This document shows positions 1 to 8,800 of a DNA stretch of 14,483 nucleotides, in pieces. Positions within the stretch are counted from its first letter, which is position 1, and every line of letters begins with the position of its first letter. The notes under the pieces are model-generated. The model did not search any database and was not told the DNA's origin. It saw only the letters and a list, made by a program, of their open reading frames with translations. The stretch is from Victivallales bacterium (GTDB lineage: Bacteria; Verrucomicrobiota; Lentisphaeria; Oligosphaerales; Oligosphaeraceae): positions 1 to 14,483 of the forward strand of contig JAFRLP010000482.1 of assembly GCA_017431185.1 (NCBI GenBank), written 5' to 3'. The position numbers were made by a program, and so were the translations under genes.

Positions 1-12
1 AAAATTCCTTGT

Positions 13-777
13 TTACATATCGATGCGCTTCTCCAGCTCGCTTTGCCGTCCTTCCGATGACGCAATGGGCTGGACGATTTCCGACGGCGGCAGCTCTGGC
101 AGCGTGGCTTTGCGGTCGGCGGACAGACCTCCCTCGCCTCCCCACAGCACGACCGTTCCAGTGGAGTTGGCGGGACGGCAGACGAGTTCATCGCAGCCGT
201 CTCCGTCAAGGTCGGCGGCAGTCAGCAGGGCGGCCTCGATGGGGAGGTCGGTGAAACGGTTCCACTCGAAGCTGTGCCCCTCTTGACGGAAGACGCAGAC
301 ACAGTGGTAGTTCGGCATGGCGAACGCCAGGGACGGACGCTCCCCAGGCGCGAACCGCCCGCAGCAGACATCCTCCGCGAAGGGCGTCGGGATGCGGATG
401 TGGCGGTTTTCGGAGTATCCGTCTGCGCTTCCGAAATAGATGTCAGTCGTAGCGAATGGCGCAGCCATGTCGTAGTATCCAGCCACCACCAGGTCTGTCC
501 AGCCGTCCCCCGTGAGGTCGGCGGCCAGCCCTGCGACCGCCCCCTGTCCTGGGAGCGCCGCCAGCCGTTGCCCATCCAGTCCATAGACGTAGCTCTCGGC
601 GGACTCGTGGTGGTTTTGGCAGTTGGCGAACACCAGGTCGAAATGGCCGTTGTGGTTCAGGTCGAACTGGTGAATTCGCTGAAGCACACCCTTGCGGGAG
701 ACATACAGGTTCTGCCCGCCGTTGCCGAACTCGCCACGGCGGAAGGACTCAAAACCTTCTGTAATCCAAGTTTTCAT
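13..777 (-). CDS. Short FG-GAP/VCBS-repeat protein, possibly truncated
   Basis: This 254-residue protein has repeated calcium-binding-like FG-GAP/VCBS segments: DLNHNGHFDLV (about 39-49), DLTGDGWTDLV (87-97) and DLDGDGCDELV (189-199). Each is followed or preceded by a strand typical of beta-propeller blades, such as YFGSADGYS (114-122) and LWGGEGGLS (211-219). Such repeats normally build a seven-bladed propeller. Only about four blade-like segments are visible, so the protein may be a partial propeller or a C-terminally truncated copy. No signal peptide or membrane segment is seen, which is odd for a family often found outside the cytoplasm. The ATG overlaps the stop of the upstream symporter gene (ATGA), so translation is probably coupled. 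The tail after about residue 230 does not resemble a blade. A frameshift near the end is possible, but only 12 bases remain beyond the stop. Binding target and function are unknown. Confidence 0.8.
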   Translation of the reverse strand: MKTWITEGFESFRRGEFGNGGQNLYVSRKGVLQRIHQFDLNHNGHFDLVFANCQNHHESAESYVYGLDGQRLAALPGQGAVAGLAADLTGDGWTDLVVAGYYDMAAPFATTDIYFGSADGYSENRHIRIPTPFAEDVCCGRFAPGERPSLAFAMPNYHCVCVFRQEGHSFEWNRFTDLPIEAALLTAADLDGDGCDELVCRPANSTGTVVLWGGEGGLSADRKATLPELPPSEIVQPIASSEGRQSELEKRIDM

Positions 778-2567
778 TTTATTCCACTATCCTCGAACAA
801 GGTCAGTCCCTCCCATTTTTCCCGTGGCTGGACTTTTCCGCAGGTGAGCCAGACTACTCCGATGATCACGTTGAAGACGATGATGGGCAGTCCCAGCCAG
901 GTAAAGCTCAAGGCGCCAGGCTGCGTCTGGCAGCAGCGGTTGCTGAAAAAGGCCCAGACCCAAAGCCCCATCCCCACTCCCAGAGGCAGCGTGGCGGCCA
1001 GAATCCCCAGCGTATCCGTGACCCGTCCCAACCGTTTTCGGAAGGCCAGCCACAACAGGAAGATGGCGAGTCCCGCTCCCAGCCAGGGAAGGGCCAGGCT
1101 CCATCGGATGGGGCCAGCCCATCCGAAGTCCGTGGCGGCCAGCCCCTTGGCAACGGCGTCCTTCCAGGCATTGCAGTCGCGGGTGCTGAGCCAGTACCAG
1201 GCGATCATGGCGAACTTGAGCCCCCACAGCAGCCCAGCGGTGACCCAGACCAGCAGCGTCTCCGCCTTGCGGGAAAGCACGGCATAGACGAAGGCGGGGA
1301 TGGTGATGGCGTCAAAGGCGTTGAAGATGGTGGATGCCTCCACAACGCTCTGGCGCAGGATGTCCGCCGAATAGGCGATGAGCAGCCCCAGCCCGCAGGA
1401 GAGCGCACCGATGACGATGGTGGCGACACGGGTATATGCGACCTGGCGCTCTTCGCTCAAGGCGGCATTGATATGCCGCAGATGCAGCTCCTTCAGATAG
1501 ACCGTGGCCATGCTGTTGAAGACCGAGTTCAAGGTCGAGATGACCGCCGCCAGCATCCCCGCGATGACCAGTCCTGGGATGGGGGAAGGCAGCTCCGTCA
1601 CGATGAACTGGAAGAGGGCCGTGTCTCCGCTCCTTGCCTCCAGATGGTGCTGGTGGTAGTAGGAGAACACCAGCAGACCGATGGTCCAGAGGATGATCAC
1701 GGTGGGGATGGTCAGGCAGGTGTTGGTCACCTGGGTCTTGACCGCGTTTCGGTAGCTTCCGCTGGCCAGAAGCCGCTGCACAGTCATCTGGTCGGAGGCC
1801 ATGATGGTGATGGGGGAGAGGAACTGCCCCAGCAGAAGCAGCCAGAAGGAGAGCCGCACATACGGGTTGAGAAGGTAGAAGTCCGCCCTGGCGAACTCGG
1901 AGAGCCCGTGGCCGTGCTGGAAGGCGTATGCGATGCATCCAAACAGCCCGCCGTCAACCTTGAGGAAGAGCGCTCCCAGAATGCAGAACAGCCCGCCGAT
2001 CAGCACGACGAACTGCATCACATCCGTCCAGACCACGGCTTTCAGTCCGCCTGCGCTGGTGAAGGCGATGGAGATGCCGCCGCAGAGCAGGATGGTCAGC
2101 CAGCTCGGCCACCCCGCCGCCCCCTCGAATATCTTGCTGGTGGAGAACAGCACCATCCCCAGATAGATGAGCCGCAGGTAGATGGTCATGGAGGCCATCA
2201 GGGTGCGTACCGCAGGGGAGTAGCGTCTCTCCAGGTACTCGAAGGGCGTGAACGCCCCCAGGCGGAAATAGAAGCGCATGAACACCATGCAGGTGAAAAT
2301 CGTGAATACGGGGTAGAGCAGCGACAGCACGAACATGGTCAGTCCGTGGTTGTAGATTTCCCCAGGCACCATAACCAGGGAGAACGCCGACAGCGCCGCC
2401 ATCAGGCAGGAGATTCCCAGCGCCAGATACGGCATCCTCCCGCCGCCCAGCATATAGGCACGGCTGTCCTTCTGGCGGCCTGAACACGCCACTCCGATGA
2501 CCACAATGGCCACCAGGTACGCGACAATCGCCAGATAGTCCGTGGTGTGAAGCGAGGTGGAGAGCAT
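774..2567 (-). CDS. Sodium:solute symporter family (SSS) transporter
   Basis: This 597-residue integral membrane protein probably imports a sugar or organic solute with sodium. About 13-15 hydrophobic segments are visible; the first starts at TTDYLAIVAYLVAIVVIG (about 8-25). SSS hallmarks are GGLKAVVWTDVMQ (173-185) and AAVISTLNSVFNS (340-352), the latter matching the Ser/Thr-rich sodium-site helix of the family. The ATG at 2567 was chosen because it places the first transmembrane helix where SSS proteins have it. The open frame runs 92 codons further upstream, but only through another frame of the broken pseudopilin gene and into the inserted element, to a TTG. No clear Shine-Dalgarno sequence precedes the ATG. 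The pseudopilin stop lies 8 bases upstream, so initiation may have depended on coupling. The substrate cannot be read from the sequence; the regulator and neighbours suggest a carbohydrate-derived compound. Confidence 0.9.
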   Translation of the reverse strand: MLSTSLHTTDYLAIVAYLVAIVVIGVACSGRQKDSRAYMLGGGRMPYLALGISCLMAALSAFSLVMVPGEIYNHGLTMFVLSLLYPVFTIFTCMVFMRFYFRLGAFTPFEYLERRYSPAVRTLMASMTIYLRLIYLGMVLFSTSKIFEGAAGWPSWLTILLCGGISIAFTSAGGLKAVVWTDVMQFVVLIGGLFCILGALFLKVDGGLFGCIAYAFQHGHGLSEFARADFYLLNPYVRLSFWLLLLGQFLSPITIMASDQMTVQRLLASGSYRNAVKTQVTNTCLTIPTVIILWTIGLLVFSYYHQHHLEARSGDTALFQFIVTELPSPIPGLVIAGMLAAVISTLNSVFNSMATVYLKELHLRHINAALSEERQVAYTRVATIVIGALSCGLGLLIAYSADILRQSVVEASTIFNAFDAITIPAFVYAVLSRKAETLLVWVTAGLLWGLKFAMIAWYWLSTRDCNAWKDAVAKGLAATDFGWAGPIRWSLALPWLGAGLAIFLLWLAFRKRLGRVTDTLGILAATLPLGVGMGLWVWAFFSNRCCQTQPGALSFTWLGLPIIVFNVIIGVVWLTCGKVQPREKWEGLTLFEDSGIK

Positions 2568-2575
2568 GGGAGCCG

Positions 2576-3442
2576 TCAGCGCACAACTCGCACGTTGGCG
2601 TGGTTGTAGTAGGCCGTGAATTTCTTGAGGAAGTTGCCGTCCGCATCGCAGGCCTTGTCCAGTTCGTGGATGCCCAGGGCGGCGACGTGCCCGTCCAGGA
2701 ACAGCACGTTGGTCTTGTCGGCATGGCGCAGGCTCAGGCCATCGTCCTGCTTGTTGCAGGCCGCGACTTCTCCTGGGAAGGAGGCTAGTACTTAATTGAA
2801 TTAATCTGAATACACATTTTGAAGAGCTTTTTGGTTCAATCAAGCATGCTTCTATGTAAACAAATTAAATCAATTAAGTACTAGGGCGGTTGTTTGCCAA
2901 CTGTCCACCAGCAGGGGGAAGCCTGACTGCTGCTTGACACCCGTTGTGAAGATGCACCGATAGCCGTAGGTCGGCCCGTAAGCGTCATTATATCCCTTGG
3001 GCACCACCCAGGGGTTAGTCCCATACACAGAGGGCAGCCAGACGGGGAACATATTGTACGCCATGACAATCCTCATGTCGTTGGCGCTTAAACGGGTGAT
3101 TTCACACTTGCTGGAGACGGCGGGGCAACGGATGGCCGGGGTTTTCTTGGGCAGATAGCCGTTCCACATCAGCGCATTGCACCAGTAGTAACGGTAGGGG
3201 TAGGTCCCCTCCCTGTCGGCAGACGTGATGCCCGCGAAGAGGGTTTGGTCGTTGTACCCAAACACCAGGCCCGCGCTGTCATCGACGTACATCGCGATGG
3301 CGGTGCCGCACTGCTTCTGGTTGCTTACGCAGGCAATCGCCCGTGCCTTCTGACGCGCCTTGCCAAGCGCTGGAAGAAGCATCGACGCCAGGATGGCGAT
3401 GACGACCAGCAACTCAATGAGGGTGAAACATCTCTTGTTCAT
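2576..3442 (-). pseudogene. Pseudopilin with H-X9-DG domain, disrupted by a small insertion element
   Basis: The gene starts at ATG 3442, preceded by AAGGAG. It encodes MNKRC followed by the type IV pilin/type II secretion motif [12 protein letters not shown] and a hydrophobic helix. The frame stops at 2870-2872 inside an inserted AT-rich element (2789-2880), giving a 190-residue product. Beyond the element the same protein continues in frame to TGA at 2576-2578 and contains LRHADKTNVLFLDGHVAAL, the H-X9-DG motif typical of this family. Deleting the element plus one CTAG copy gives an uninterrupted 256-residue protein. The truncated product lacks about 69 C-terminal residues, including that motif. 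Two more oddities: the residue before the predicted prepilin peptidase cut is Cys rather than Gly, and the helix is three residues shorter than in the second pseudopilin here. Family role is a pilus- or secretion-like surface structure; the specific role is unknown. Confidence 0.88.
2789..2880. mobile_element. MITE-like 92-bp non-coding element with terminal inverted repeats
   Basis: The plus-strand left end reads TACTTAATTGAATTAAT and the right end, read inward on the minus strand, TACTTAATTGATTTAAT. These differ at one base in 17, and imperfect matching continues to about 26 bases (22/26). CTAG flanks both sides (2785-2788 and 2881-2884). Removing one CTAG plus the element restores the pseudopilin frame exactly. 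The element is far richer in A and T than the surrounding genes and encodes nothing. Because CTAG is palindromic, two readings fit: a 92-base element with a 4-base CTAG duplication (as for IS5-group YTAR targets), or a 94-base element with a TA duplication inside CTAG (as for IS630/Tc1-mariner types, where CTAG is a known preferred site). No transposase is in the window, so the element would need one supplied in trans. Confidence 0.85.
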
Positions 3443-3499
3443 GGATAGTTCTCCTTGACTGTTGCAGAGGGTGTGGAATCTTCTCACGTTCAGAAACTC

Positions 3500-3519
3500 A
3501 AAAATTTTCCAGAAACTGG
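3500..3519 (-). terminator. Weak hairpin plus T-tract after the GntR gene
   Basis: Read on the minus strand, CCAGTTTCTGG (3509-3519) can form a 4-bp stem with a 3-base loop, followed by AAAATTTTT, just after the regulator stop. The stem is short, so this could at most attenuate transcription into the pseudopilin gene. The same inverted CCAG/CTGG sequence could instead be a protein-binding site. Confidence 0.22.
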
Positions 3520-3530
3520 GGAATGCCGCC

Positions 3531-4652
3531 CTACTCCCCTTCGGGAGGCCGCCAGAGGGCGGCCCGCCCTTTGACGGGGACTTTGCGCCAGCCGAGTCGG
3601 GCCAGCAGCTTGTAGAGGTAGTTTGGACGGACGGGATGGCCCAGGCGGGACTCCAGCGCCGTCTGGAGTTCGGCGAAGGCGGCGCCGTTTCCGTTGTGTC
3701 CCAGCGGCGCCAGGATGGCCTGCGCGTCATCCATCGACAGGAGGGAGTGTCCCCGCCCCCTGCCTGTCGGCTGCTGCGGCGTCTGGCTGGTGCGGAAATG
3801 GTGGATAAGCCGATCCACGGAACTGGGGGAGACGCCGAAGAGCTCGGCGATCTCCTCTCCTGTCAAATTGTGGAATGCCTGAAGCATTACGACCAGGCCA
3901 GCGACTTCGGGGGAATGGAACCGAATTCCAGAGCTGTCCCGTCTGGCCCGTTCCAGCTGGCTGTCCGTCCAGACGGCGGGGCGTCCCTTCCGCGATGCGG
4001 GGGCGTCCCGCGTCAGGTCATGGAGGAGTCTTTCCCCCATGAGCCGTGCCATGGCACTCACGCCCAGGTGGGTGTTGAGCACCACGTGGACATCCTCCTG
4101 GGAGCCGTTGCAGATGCAGTCGAGGATCTGGCGGTGAGCCTCCTGTGTGAAGGCGTAATACTCCTCATGCCCCGCGAAACGCTCCGCGGCGGTCATGTCG
4201 TTGGGAAAAGTCACCATGCTCACAAAGGAGAAGAGGTGAATCAGCAGATTGTCATGGGAGAGTCCGACCAAGGCAGTGTGGAATGCCGCGTCCAGCTCCG
4301 CGAAGCGCAGGAAATCCTTTTGCCTGCCAGCCTCGTCCAGCTTTTCGAGAATCTCCTCTGCCTGGCGGCGTTCCTCGCCCGTCACCCGACCGTTGGCCAT
4401 CCTGGCAGCCTCGTGCTCGATGAAGAAACGCAGATAGCGGGCAATGCCCAAATCCGCTTCGCTGTATTCCACGAAGGCATAGCCACGCTGGGGACGGCGA
4501 TGGAGCAAGCCGCATCCCTCCAGGGCCAGCAGCACTTCCCGCACCTGGCTCCGCGTGGCATTCAGGCGTGACGCAATGTCCCGCTCGCTCAGGAGCTCGT
4601 CGCTCTGGCGGCTGACCACATAGTCGCGGATCTGTTTCTCGATGGATGGCAT
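3531..4652 (-). CDS. FCD-type GntR regulator with a C-terminal transposase-like HTH extension
   Basis: This 373-residue predicted DNA-binding protein starts with a GntR winged helix (about 1-60; the [19 protein letters not shown] segment is the HTH). An FCD ligand domain follows (about 65-215), carrying the full metal-ligand set of that family: D121 and H125 in DAAFH, H173 and H195. GntR/FCD proteins usually end near 220-250 residues. Here about 155 more follow: [12 protein letters not shown], an HTH-like [19 protein letters not shown] (265-283), then a winged-helix-like segment (about 305-360) ending in [13 protein letters not shown]. That part resembles the DNA-recognition region of IS630-like transposases. 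It heads a unit of pseudopilin, symporter and FG-GAP genes and probably controls them and itself through the palindrome at 4673-4692. No clear Shine-Dalgarno sequence precedes the ATG. The ligand is unknown; FCD proteins bind small organic acids or sugar acids. Confidence 0.87.
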   Translation of the reverse strand: MPSIEKQIRDYVVSRQSDELLSERDIASRLNATRSQVREVLLALEGCGLLHRRPQRGYAFVEYSEADLGIARYLRFFIEHEAARMANGRVTGEERRQAEEILEKLDEAGRQKDFLRFAELDAAFHTALVGLSHDNLLIHLFSFVSMVTFPNDMTAAERFAGHEEYYAFTQEAHRQILDCICNGSQEDVHVVLNTHLGVSAMARLMGERLLHDLTRDAPASRKGRPAVWTDSQLERARRDSSGIRFHSPEVAGLVVMLQAFHNLTGEEIAELFGVSPSSVDRLIHHFRTSQTPQQPTGRGRGHSLLSMDDAQAILAPLGHNGNGAAFAELQTALESRLGHPVRPNYLYKLLARLGWRKVPVKGRAALWRPPEGE

Positions 4653-4672
4653 GGGCAGGACACTCGGATATT

Positions 4673-4692
4673 AACTGGTAAACCAGTTGGTT
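4673..4692. promoter_or_regulatory. FadR-like operator palindrome upstream of the GntR gene
   Basis: AACTGGTAAACCAGTT (4673-4688) is a perfect 7+2+7 palindrome. A second, shifted palindrome, AACCAGTTGGTT (4681-4692), overlaps it. The TGGT/ACCA half sites resemble those of FadR-subfamily GntR operators, though the 2-base spacer differs from the 3-base spacer of the E. coli FadR site. It lies between the predicted transcription start and the GntR start codon, where binding would block transcription. Autoregulation is inferred. Confidence 0.6.
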
Positions 4693-4700
4693 TGCCGTTT

Positions 4701-4728
4701 ACTATAACCAATGGCCTGCCTTTGTCAA
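4701..4728 (-). promoter_or_regulatory. Sigma70-type promoter of the GntR-pseudopilin-symporter unit
   Basis: On the minus strand TTGACA (4723-4728) is a perfect -35 hexamer. TATAGT (4701-4706) is a good -10 at a 16-bp spacing. The predicted start, near 4694, lies immediately upstream of the operator palindrome. Confidence 0.68.
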
Positions 4729-4732
4729 GCCA

Positions 4733-4761
4733 TTTTTAGTTTTTTTACAGTTTTTTTGCAG
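4733..4761 (-). promoter_or_regulatory. A-tract UP-element-like region upstream of the GntR promoter
   Basis: On the minus strand two units, CTGCAAAAAAA and CTGTAAAAAAA, repeat every 11 bases. A third AAAAA run ends about 4 bases before the -35 hexamer. A-tracts in near-helical phase here match what is known of UP elements and intrinsically curved promoter DNA. The rest of the spacer up to the GH130-like gene stop (4762-4896) shows no gene and no convincing terminator. Confidence 0.45.
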
Positions 4762-4896
4762 ATATCTATTGATTTTCCTTTTTGACGCTAATTGGACAAT
4801 TCTCTCCAGGCAATCGCGGAAAACTGTTTGCAAGGGCTTGCTCAGCCGCTATGCTGCATGGGCGATTCCCCGTATGGACTCCATGCGCAGTTCTTC

Positions 4897-5886
4897 CTAT
4901 TTCAGCGGCGTGCAGAAGTCGAGCAGGTCGTCCAGCCTGGCGGTGGCCAGGCATTCCACGGTGTCGGCGGCTCCGTAGTAGATTTTGACGGTGCCGTCGT
5001 CCTCTGGGATGGCTGCGCCAGGGAAGAGCACGCTTCCGCGAAAACCCGACAGTTCGTAGGGGGCCTCTGGGTAGAGCAGGGGGGCCATTCCCATGCCGAT
5101 GATATGGTCGGGCCTCTCCAGGCCGAGCAGCATTGCCCCAACGGAATAGACCTTGTGCCATTCGGCGTAACTGTCCGTCATCTCCGAGGTGTGATGGACG
5201 GCGTGGAAGAGCACGAGGTAGCCGCGCGGCGTCCTGACGGGCGGTGCGCCAGGCCCGATCTTCAGTTGGCCGAAGGGCACGTCCGCGCAGGGCAGGAGAA
5301 GACGGTGCCTGCCCCAGTATGCAAGGTCAGGGGATTCGGCGAGCCAGATGCCGAAATGCTCCTTGCCTCCCTGGGAGTACACGTTGAGGGGGCGTTCCAT
5401 CAGCAGGTAGTGTCCGTTGATTTTGTCGGGGAACAGCGTGAGGTTGCGGTTGTCGGGGGCGGTGACGTGGACGAGGTGGAAATGGCGGAGGTCGTCGGTG
5501 ACGGCGATGCCTCCGCAGAGACCATTGATGCTGTCGAGGGCGACGCAGAGTAGAATTTTTCCATCCACTACGTGCAGTCTGGGGTCGTAGGCGCGGCAGA
5601 ACATCCGCCGGTCGTAGTCCAGAGTGATGGGTTGCGGGTCGGGTGTCCAGTCGATTCCGTCCTGGCTGCGGGCGATTCCGATGGTGGTGTCTTCCCATTG
5701 CCAGGTGGAGCGGTCGCCAGGCGTTTTCAGTTTCCCGATGTCGTTGCGAAACGCCATGAGATACCCTCCGCCATGTTTGACGACCCCTGCGTTGAAGACC
5801 AGTTCCGCAGGATAGGGGATGTCCTTGGCAGTCAGGATGGGGTTGGCAGGGTGGCGGAAGACGATGGGGGAACTGTGGTAGTTCAT
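4897..5886 (-). CDS. GH130-family glycoside phosphorylase or hydrolase
   Basis: This 329-residue protein of five-bladed propeller type resembles GH130, a family acting on beta-mannosides by phosphorolysis or hydrolysis. Visible family features are FNAGVVKHGGGYLMAFR (31-47), FCRAYDPRL (96-104) with the likely general acid Asp101, FPDKINGHYLLMERP (152-166), KIGPGAPPVRTPRGYLVLFH (209-228) and YYGAADTV (303-310). There is no signal peptide, so it probably works in the cytoplasm on imported oligosaccharides. The ATG at 5886 was chosen because it overlaps the upstream stop (ATGA) and begins right before the conserved N-terminus; 40 upstream codons belong to another frame. It is the last gene of the LacI-headed unit. 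Whether it is a phosphorylase or a hydrolase depends on phosphate-binding residues that need an alignment; linked GH130 proteins also include uncharacterised subfamilies. Confidence 0.85.
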   Translation of the reverse strand: MNYHSSPIVFRHPANPILTAKDIPYPAELVFNAGVVKHGGGYLMAFRNDIGKLKTPGDRSTWQWEDTTIGIARSQDGIDWTPDPQPITLDYDRRMFCRAYDPRLHVVDGKILLCVALDSINGLCGGIAVTDDLRHFHLVHVTAPDNRNLTLFPDKINGHYLLMERPLNVYSQGGKEHFGIWLAESPDLAYWGRHRLLLPCADVPFGQLKIGPGAPPVRTPRGYLVLFHAVHHTSEMTDSYAEWHKVYSVGAMLLGLERPDHIIGMGMAPLLYPEAPYELSGFRGSVLFPGAAIPEDDGTVKIYYGAADTVECLATARLDDLLDFCTPLK

Positions 5887-8800
5887 GGTGTGGCGGGTCT
5901 GTGCAGTTCCTTGATGGGAGTGGTTTGATTCAGCAATAGGATGCGAAAACCGTAAGGTGCCAGTTCCAGCGCGTCTTTGGCGTGGAATACGCCTGGAGTT
6001 GGCCACGGCTCCTTCAAAGTGGCATTGGGCGGCAATCCGTTCAGACGGGTCTGAACGGGTTGTCCAGTGAGGTTGCCAACCAGGAGAAGCCGTTGTTCGG
6101 CGGTTGACCAGGAGTAGTAACTTACCAGTGCGCCATTGTTGCCAGTGTATTCATGCTGGGTATGGCAACTGTGGAACACGGCTTTTTCCAGCCCGAGCGC
6201 GTCCTGGATGGGCCACCAGCCGTCTATTGCGGCATAGCCTCCCCCTGAAATCTGTACGTCATGCAGAAGGCACATCGTGATGAGGGCGCGGGACTCCCGC
6301 ATCCGCAGCGGGAAACTCTTGGCATGGCCCATTTTCAGGTATTCCTTCATTTCAGGAATCCAGTAAAGCATGGCCAGGAACTGCACTGCAACGCCCAAAG
6401 TCTCACTATTGTAAACGGTGCGCCAGAGTTCCAGCGGAGAGAATTCGCGGTCGGATGCATAGACGTTTCGGTTGCGGGGGAATTCATGCATGAACTCCTC
6501 GCCAGGATTGACGACGTCGGCGAAACTGAGCCAGGCAGGGTGAAAGACACGCCATGAGTGGCTATATATCACGCCATCCTGGTGACGGGATTTGATGATG
6601 TTGCGTAAGCGCCGGTAGAGTTCACGGGTGCCGAAGACATTGGTGCGTTCAATGAGACGGTCACGGGTCAGGACATTCGGGATGGGAGACCCCTCGCTGG
6701 GTACATCGGTGGATGCATCCCCTCCGAAATCAAAATAGACGCCCTTATAGCCGAGTTCATCCATGTTTTTGGCAATGTAATAGCAGAGATAGTCCCTGTA
6801 ACCTGGATGATTGTCGCAGACGGGGATGCCGAACATGTATGGGGTGCCGTCCAGATCGCGGCTTTGGCTGATGCCTTGGATTTCGCCATGGACGGGACGC
6901 GCCCATGCCTTGGCAAAATAGTCATGGATGGGGTTGTTGCTGGGGATGATGTTGTTGCAGGTGTAGGTGACATCGGAGATTCCCAGGCTGGCATGATGGG
7001 CGATGTCAGCCTTGGCCGCCGTGGGATTCAGTGGGGTGGTGAGCAGATAGCCACGGAGGTAGCCCATTTTTGCCTTTTCGCTTGTCCAGCCACGTACAGC
7101 CCAGTTCTGGCCAGGATAGGCCAGCCAGCCTTCCGAATGAAGCCGTCTCCAATCGGGGCGCGGTGGCTTTCCAGGCGTGGCCATCAGGGCAAACGAGTAT
7201 TCCACAGGGCAGGTCAGCTCTGCGTCCTTCTGGATAAAATCCACGTGAAGAACCACTTTGCCATCCCTTTGGGTCAGTCGGAACGGATGTGCGCCAGGTT
7301 TGTGCAGATAGTTGGTGTCGTCATCCGTAAAGGCGCAGAAGCCCCTGCTGGCGGTTGCGCCTATGAAGAGTTTGTCTGTTGCCTCGCCTTTTGTCAGCCA
7401 ATCCAGGGAGAAGGCGGGTGTCAATGCGGCAAGCGCTTGGTTCGGGTTCAATTCGAATTCGGCGGCCAGGCTGTTTATCCGATAATGGGGAGAACCTTCT
7501 GGCGGACAGAGTTTCAGGCGATAGCGCAGCAAACCGTCAATGTCCATGGTGACGCTCCAGAGAAGAGCGAGGCCATCATCGCAGGAGAGTTTTCCAGTTC
7601 GGGCAAGCGTGACACCGCTGGATTCCCATTGGGAGACCTCGCTCTTCTGCCATTGGATGGAGTGTCCGTTGGCTTGGCCCGTAAGTCCGATGAAGGCTTG
7701 GAGTACTTGGCTTTCCTGACTCCATGCACGATGTGGAAAGGGTCCATCATCGAATTCATATCGGTGGAATGCGCCTTTCAGGAATCTCCCGTCTATGGTC
7801 AGTTCCCTCCATGGCTGGGGAATCGTCTCCTCCATGCCCAGCCGATTCCCAAGGAAACTTCGGTCGGGCACGGTGAAGGAGAGTTGCTTGACCAGCGGTG
7901 TGTCCAGCCCCTCTACAGCGGCTCGTAAAATGTAGCCACCTGGCTTTGGCTCGGCAAAGGGCACGGTCAGAGTCTCCCTGCGCAAAGTTGCCGTCTTTGC
8001 GGATTGTGCCAGAATCCGCCCCGCCTCATCCAATATCTCGGCGCGGATGGATAGCCTTTTGCTGAGCAGTTTCTCTTCCAGCCCGGGCGCGTCGCGGAGT
8101 TGAACGCGGAATTCCATGACACCTTTGCTGGAGTCGCAGGCGCATTGCAGGGCAAGCCGTTCTGTCACTTCGGCGTCGGTGCTCCAGAATAGTCCTGGCG
8201 CAGAGACTGAAAGCCGATAGTGCCCAGGGGACTCATGGGTCTTCTGCTGCCCGGGCGCCAGGGTGACGACGGCCTGGCCGGTCAAAAGGCTTGTCACGGT
8301 CAGTGTGGCGCCTGATGTGGCGCCGAAGTCATAGCGCCCTTCGCCACACGCTCCTAAGGATTCGATGCGGGATGGCGTTGAACTGAATGTCAACTGTCCA
8401 AAGTTTCTGGCGAACACTTCGGTTTCGCTGGTGGCGTTCCAGGCAATCCAGCGGTCTAGCCTGTCCAGAATGTCGGGAGCGCTGGCACGGTGGATTCCGA
8501 AGTTGGCGCACAATGTCGTTGTCTGTTCCAATTCCACAAGGGGGATGGCCATTTCCGCGCTCCATCCGCCTTTGTGCCGCTGGGCCGCATGCCGGTATTC
8601 CTTGTGGTCAGGCAGCCAGCCGGCGTTTTCATCCCTGCACGCCCAGGTTCCATTCGGGGCGATGAAGTACTGGCGGAAGCCATTGGGGGAGGCTGCCACC
8701 AGTTCCGCCTCGTCCCCTTTGTAGATGTCCTGGTAATATTCGCCTGAAACGCCGCCTACGGCGGGGTCGCCTGGGGCGTCAATGTCAAAGGCGACATAGA

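Noticed and set aside
9..19. An 11-base match (TTGTTTACATA) between the window start and the interior of the inserted element
   Set aside because: A match of this length is expected by chance in a window of this size, and no terminal inverted repeat is present there.
2568..2843. N-terminal extension of the symporter by 92 codons to a TTG in the inserted element
   Set aside because: The residues are an alternate-frame reading of the pseudopilin tail, while the SSS fold begins right after ATG 2567.
274..4571. Long plus-strand open frames opposite the symporter, FG-GAP and GntR genes (for example 274-1287, 1473-2483, 3462-4571)
   Set aside because: They lie antisense to genes with clear family motifs, have low-complexity composition typical of GC-rich shadow frames, and show no recognisable domain.
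4762..4896. A terminator after the GH130-like gene
   Set aside because: Only short imperfect stems are present (for example around TGGAGTCCA), with none followed by a T-tract on the minus strand.
6807..7928. Plus-strand 373-codon open frame inside the large glycosidase gene
   Set aside because: It is antisense to a continuous multidomain protein and has no recognisable motif.
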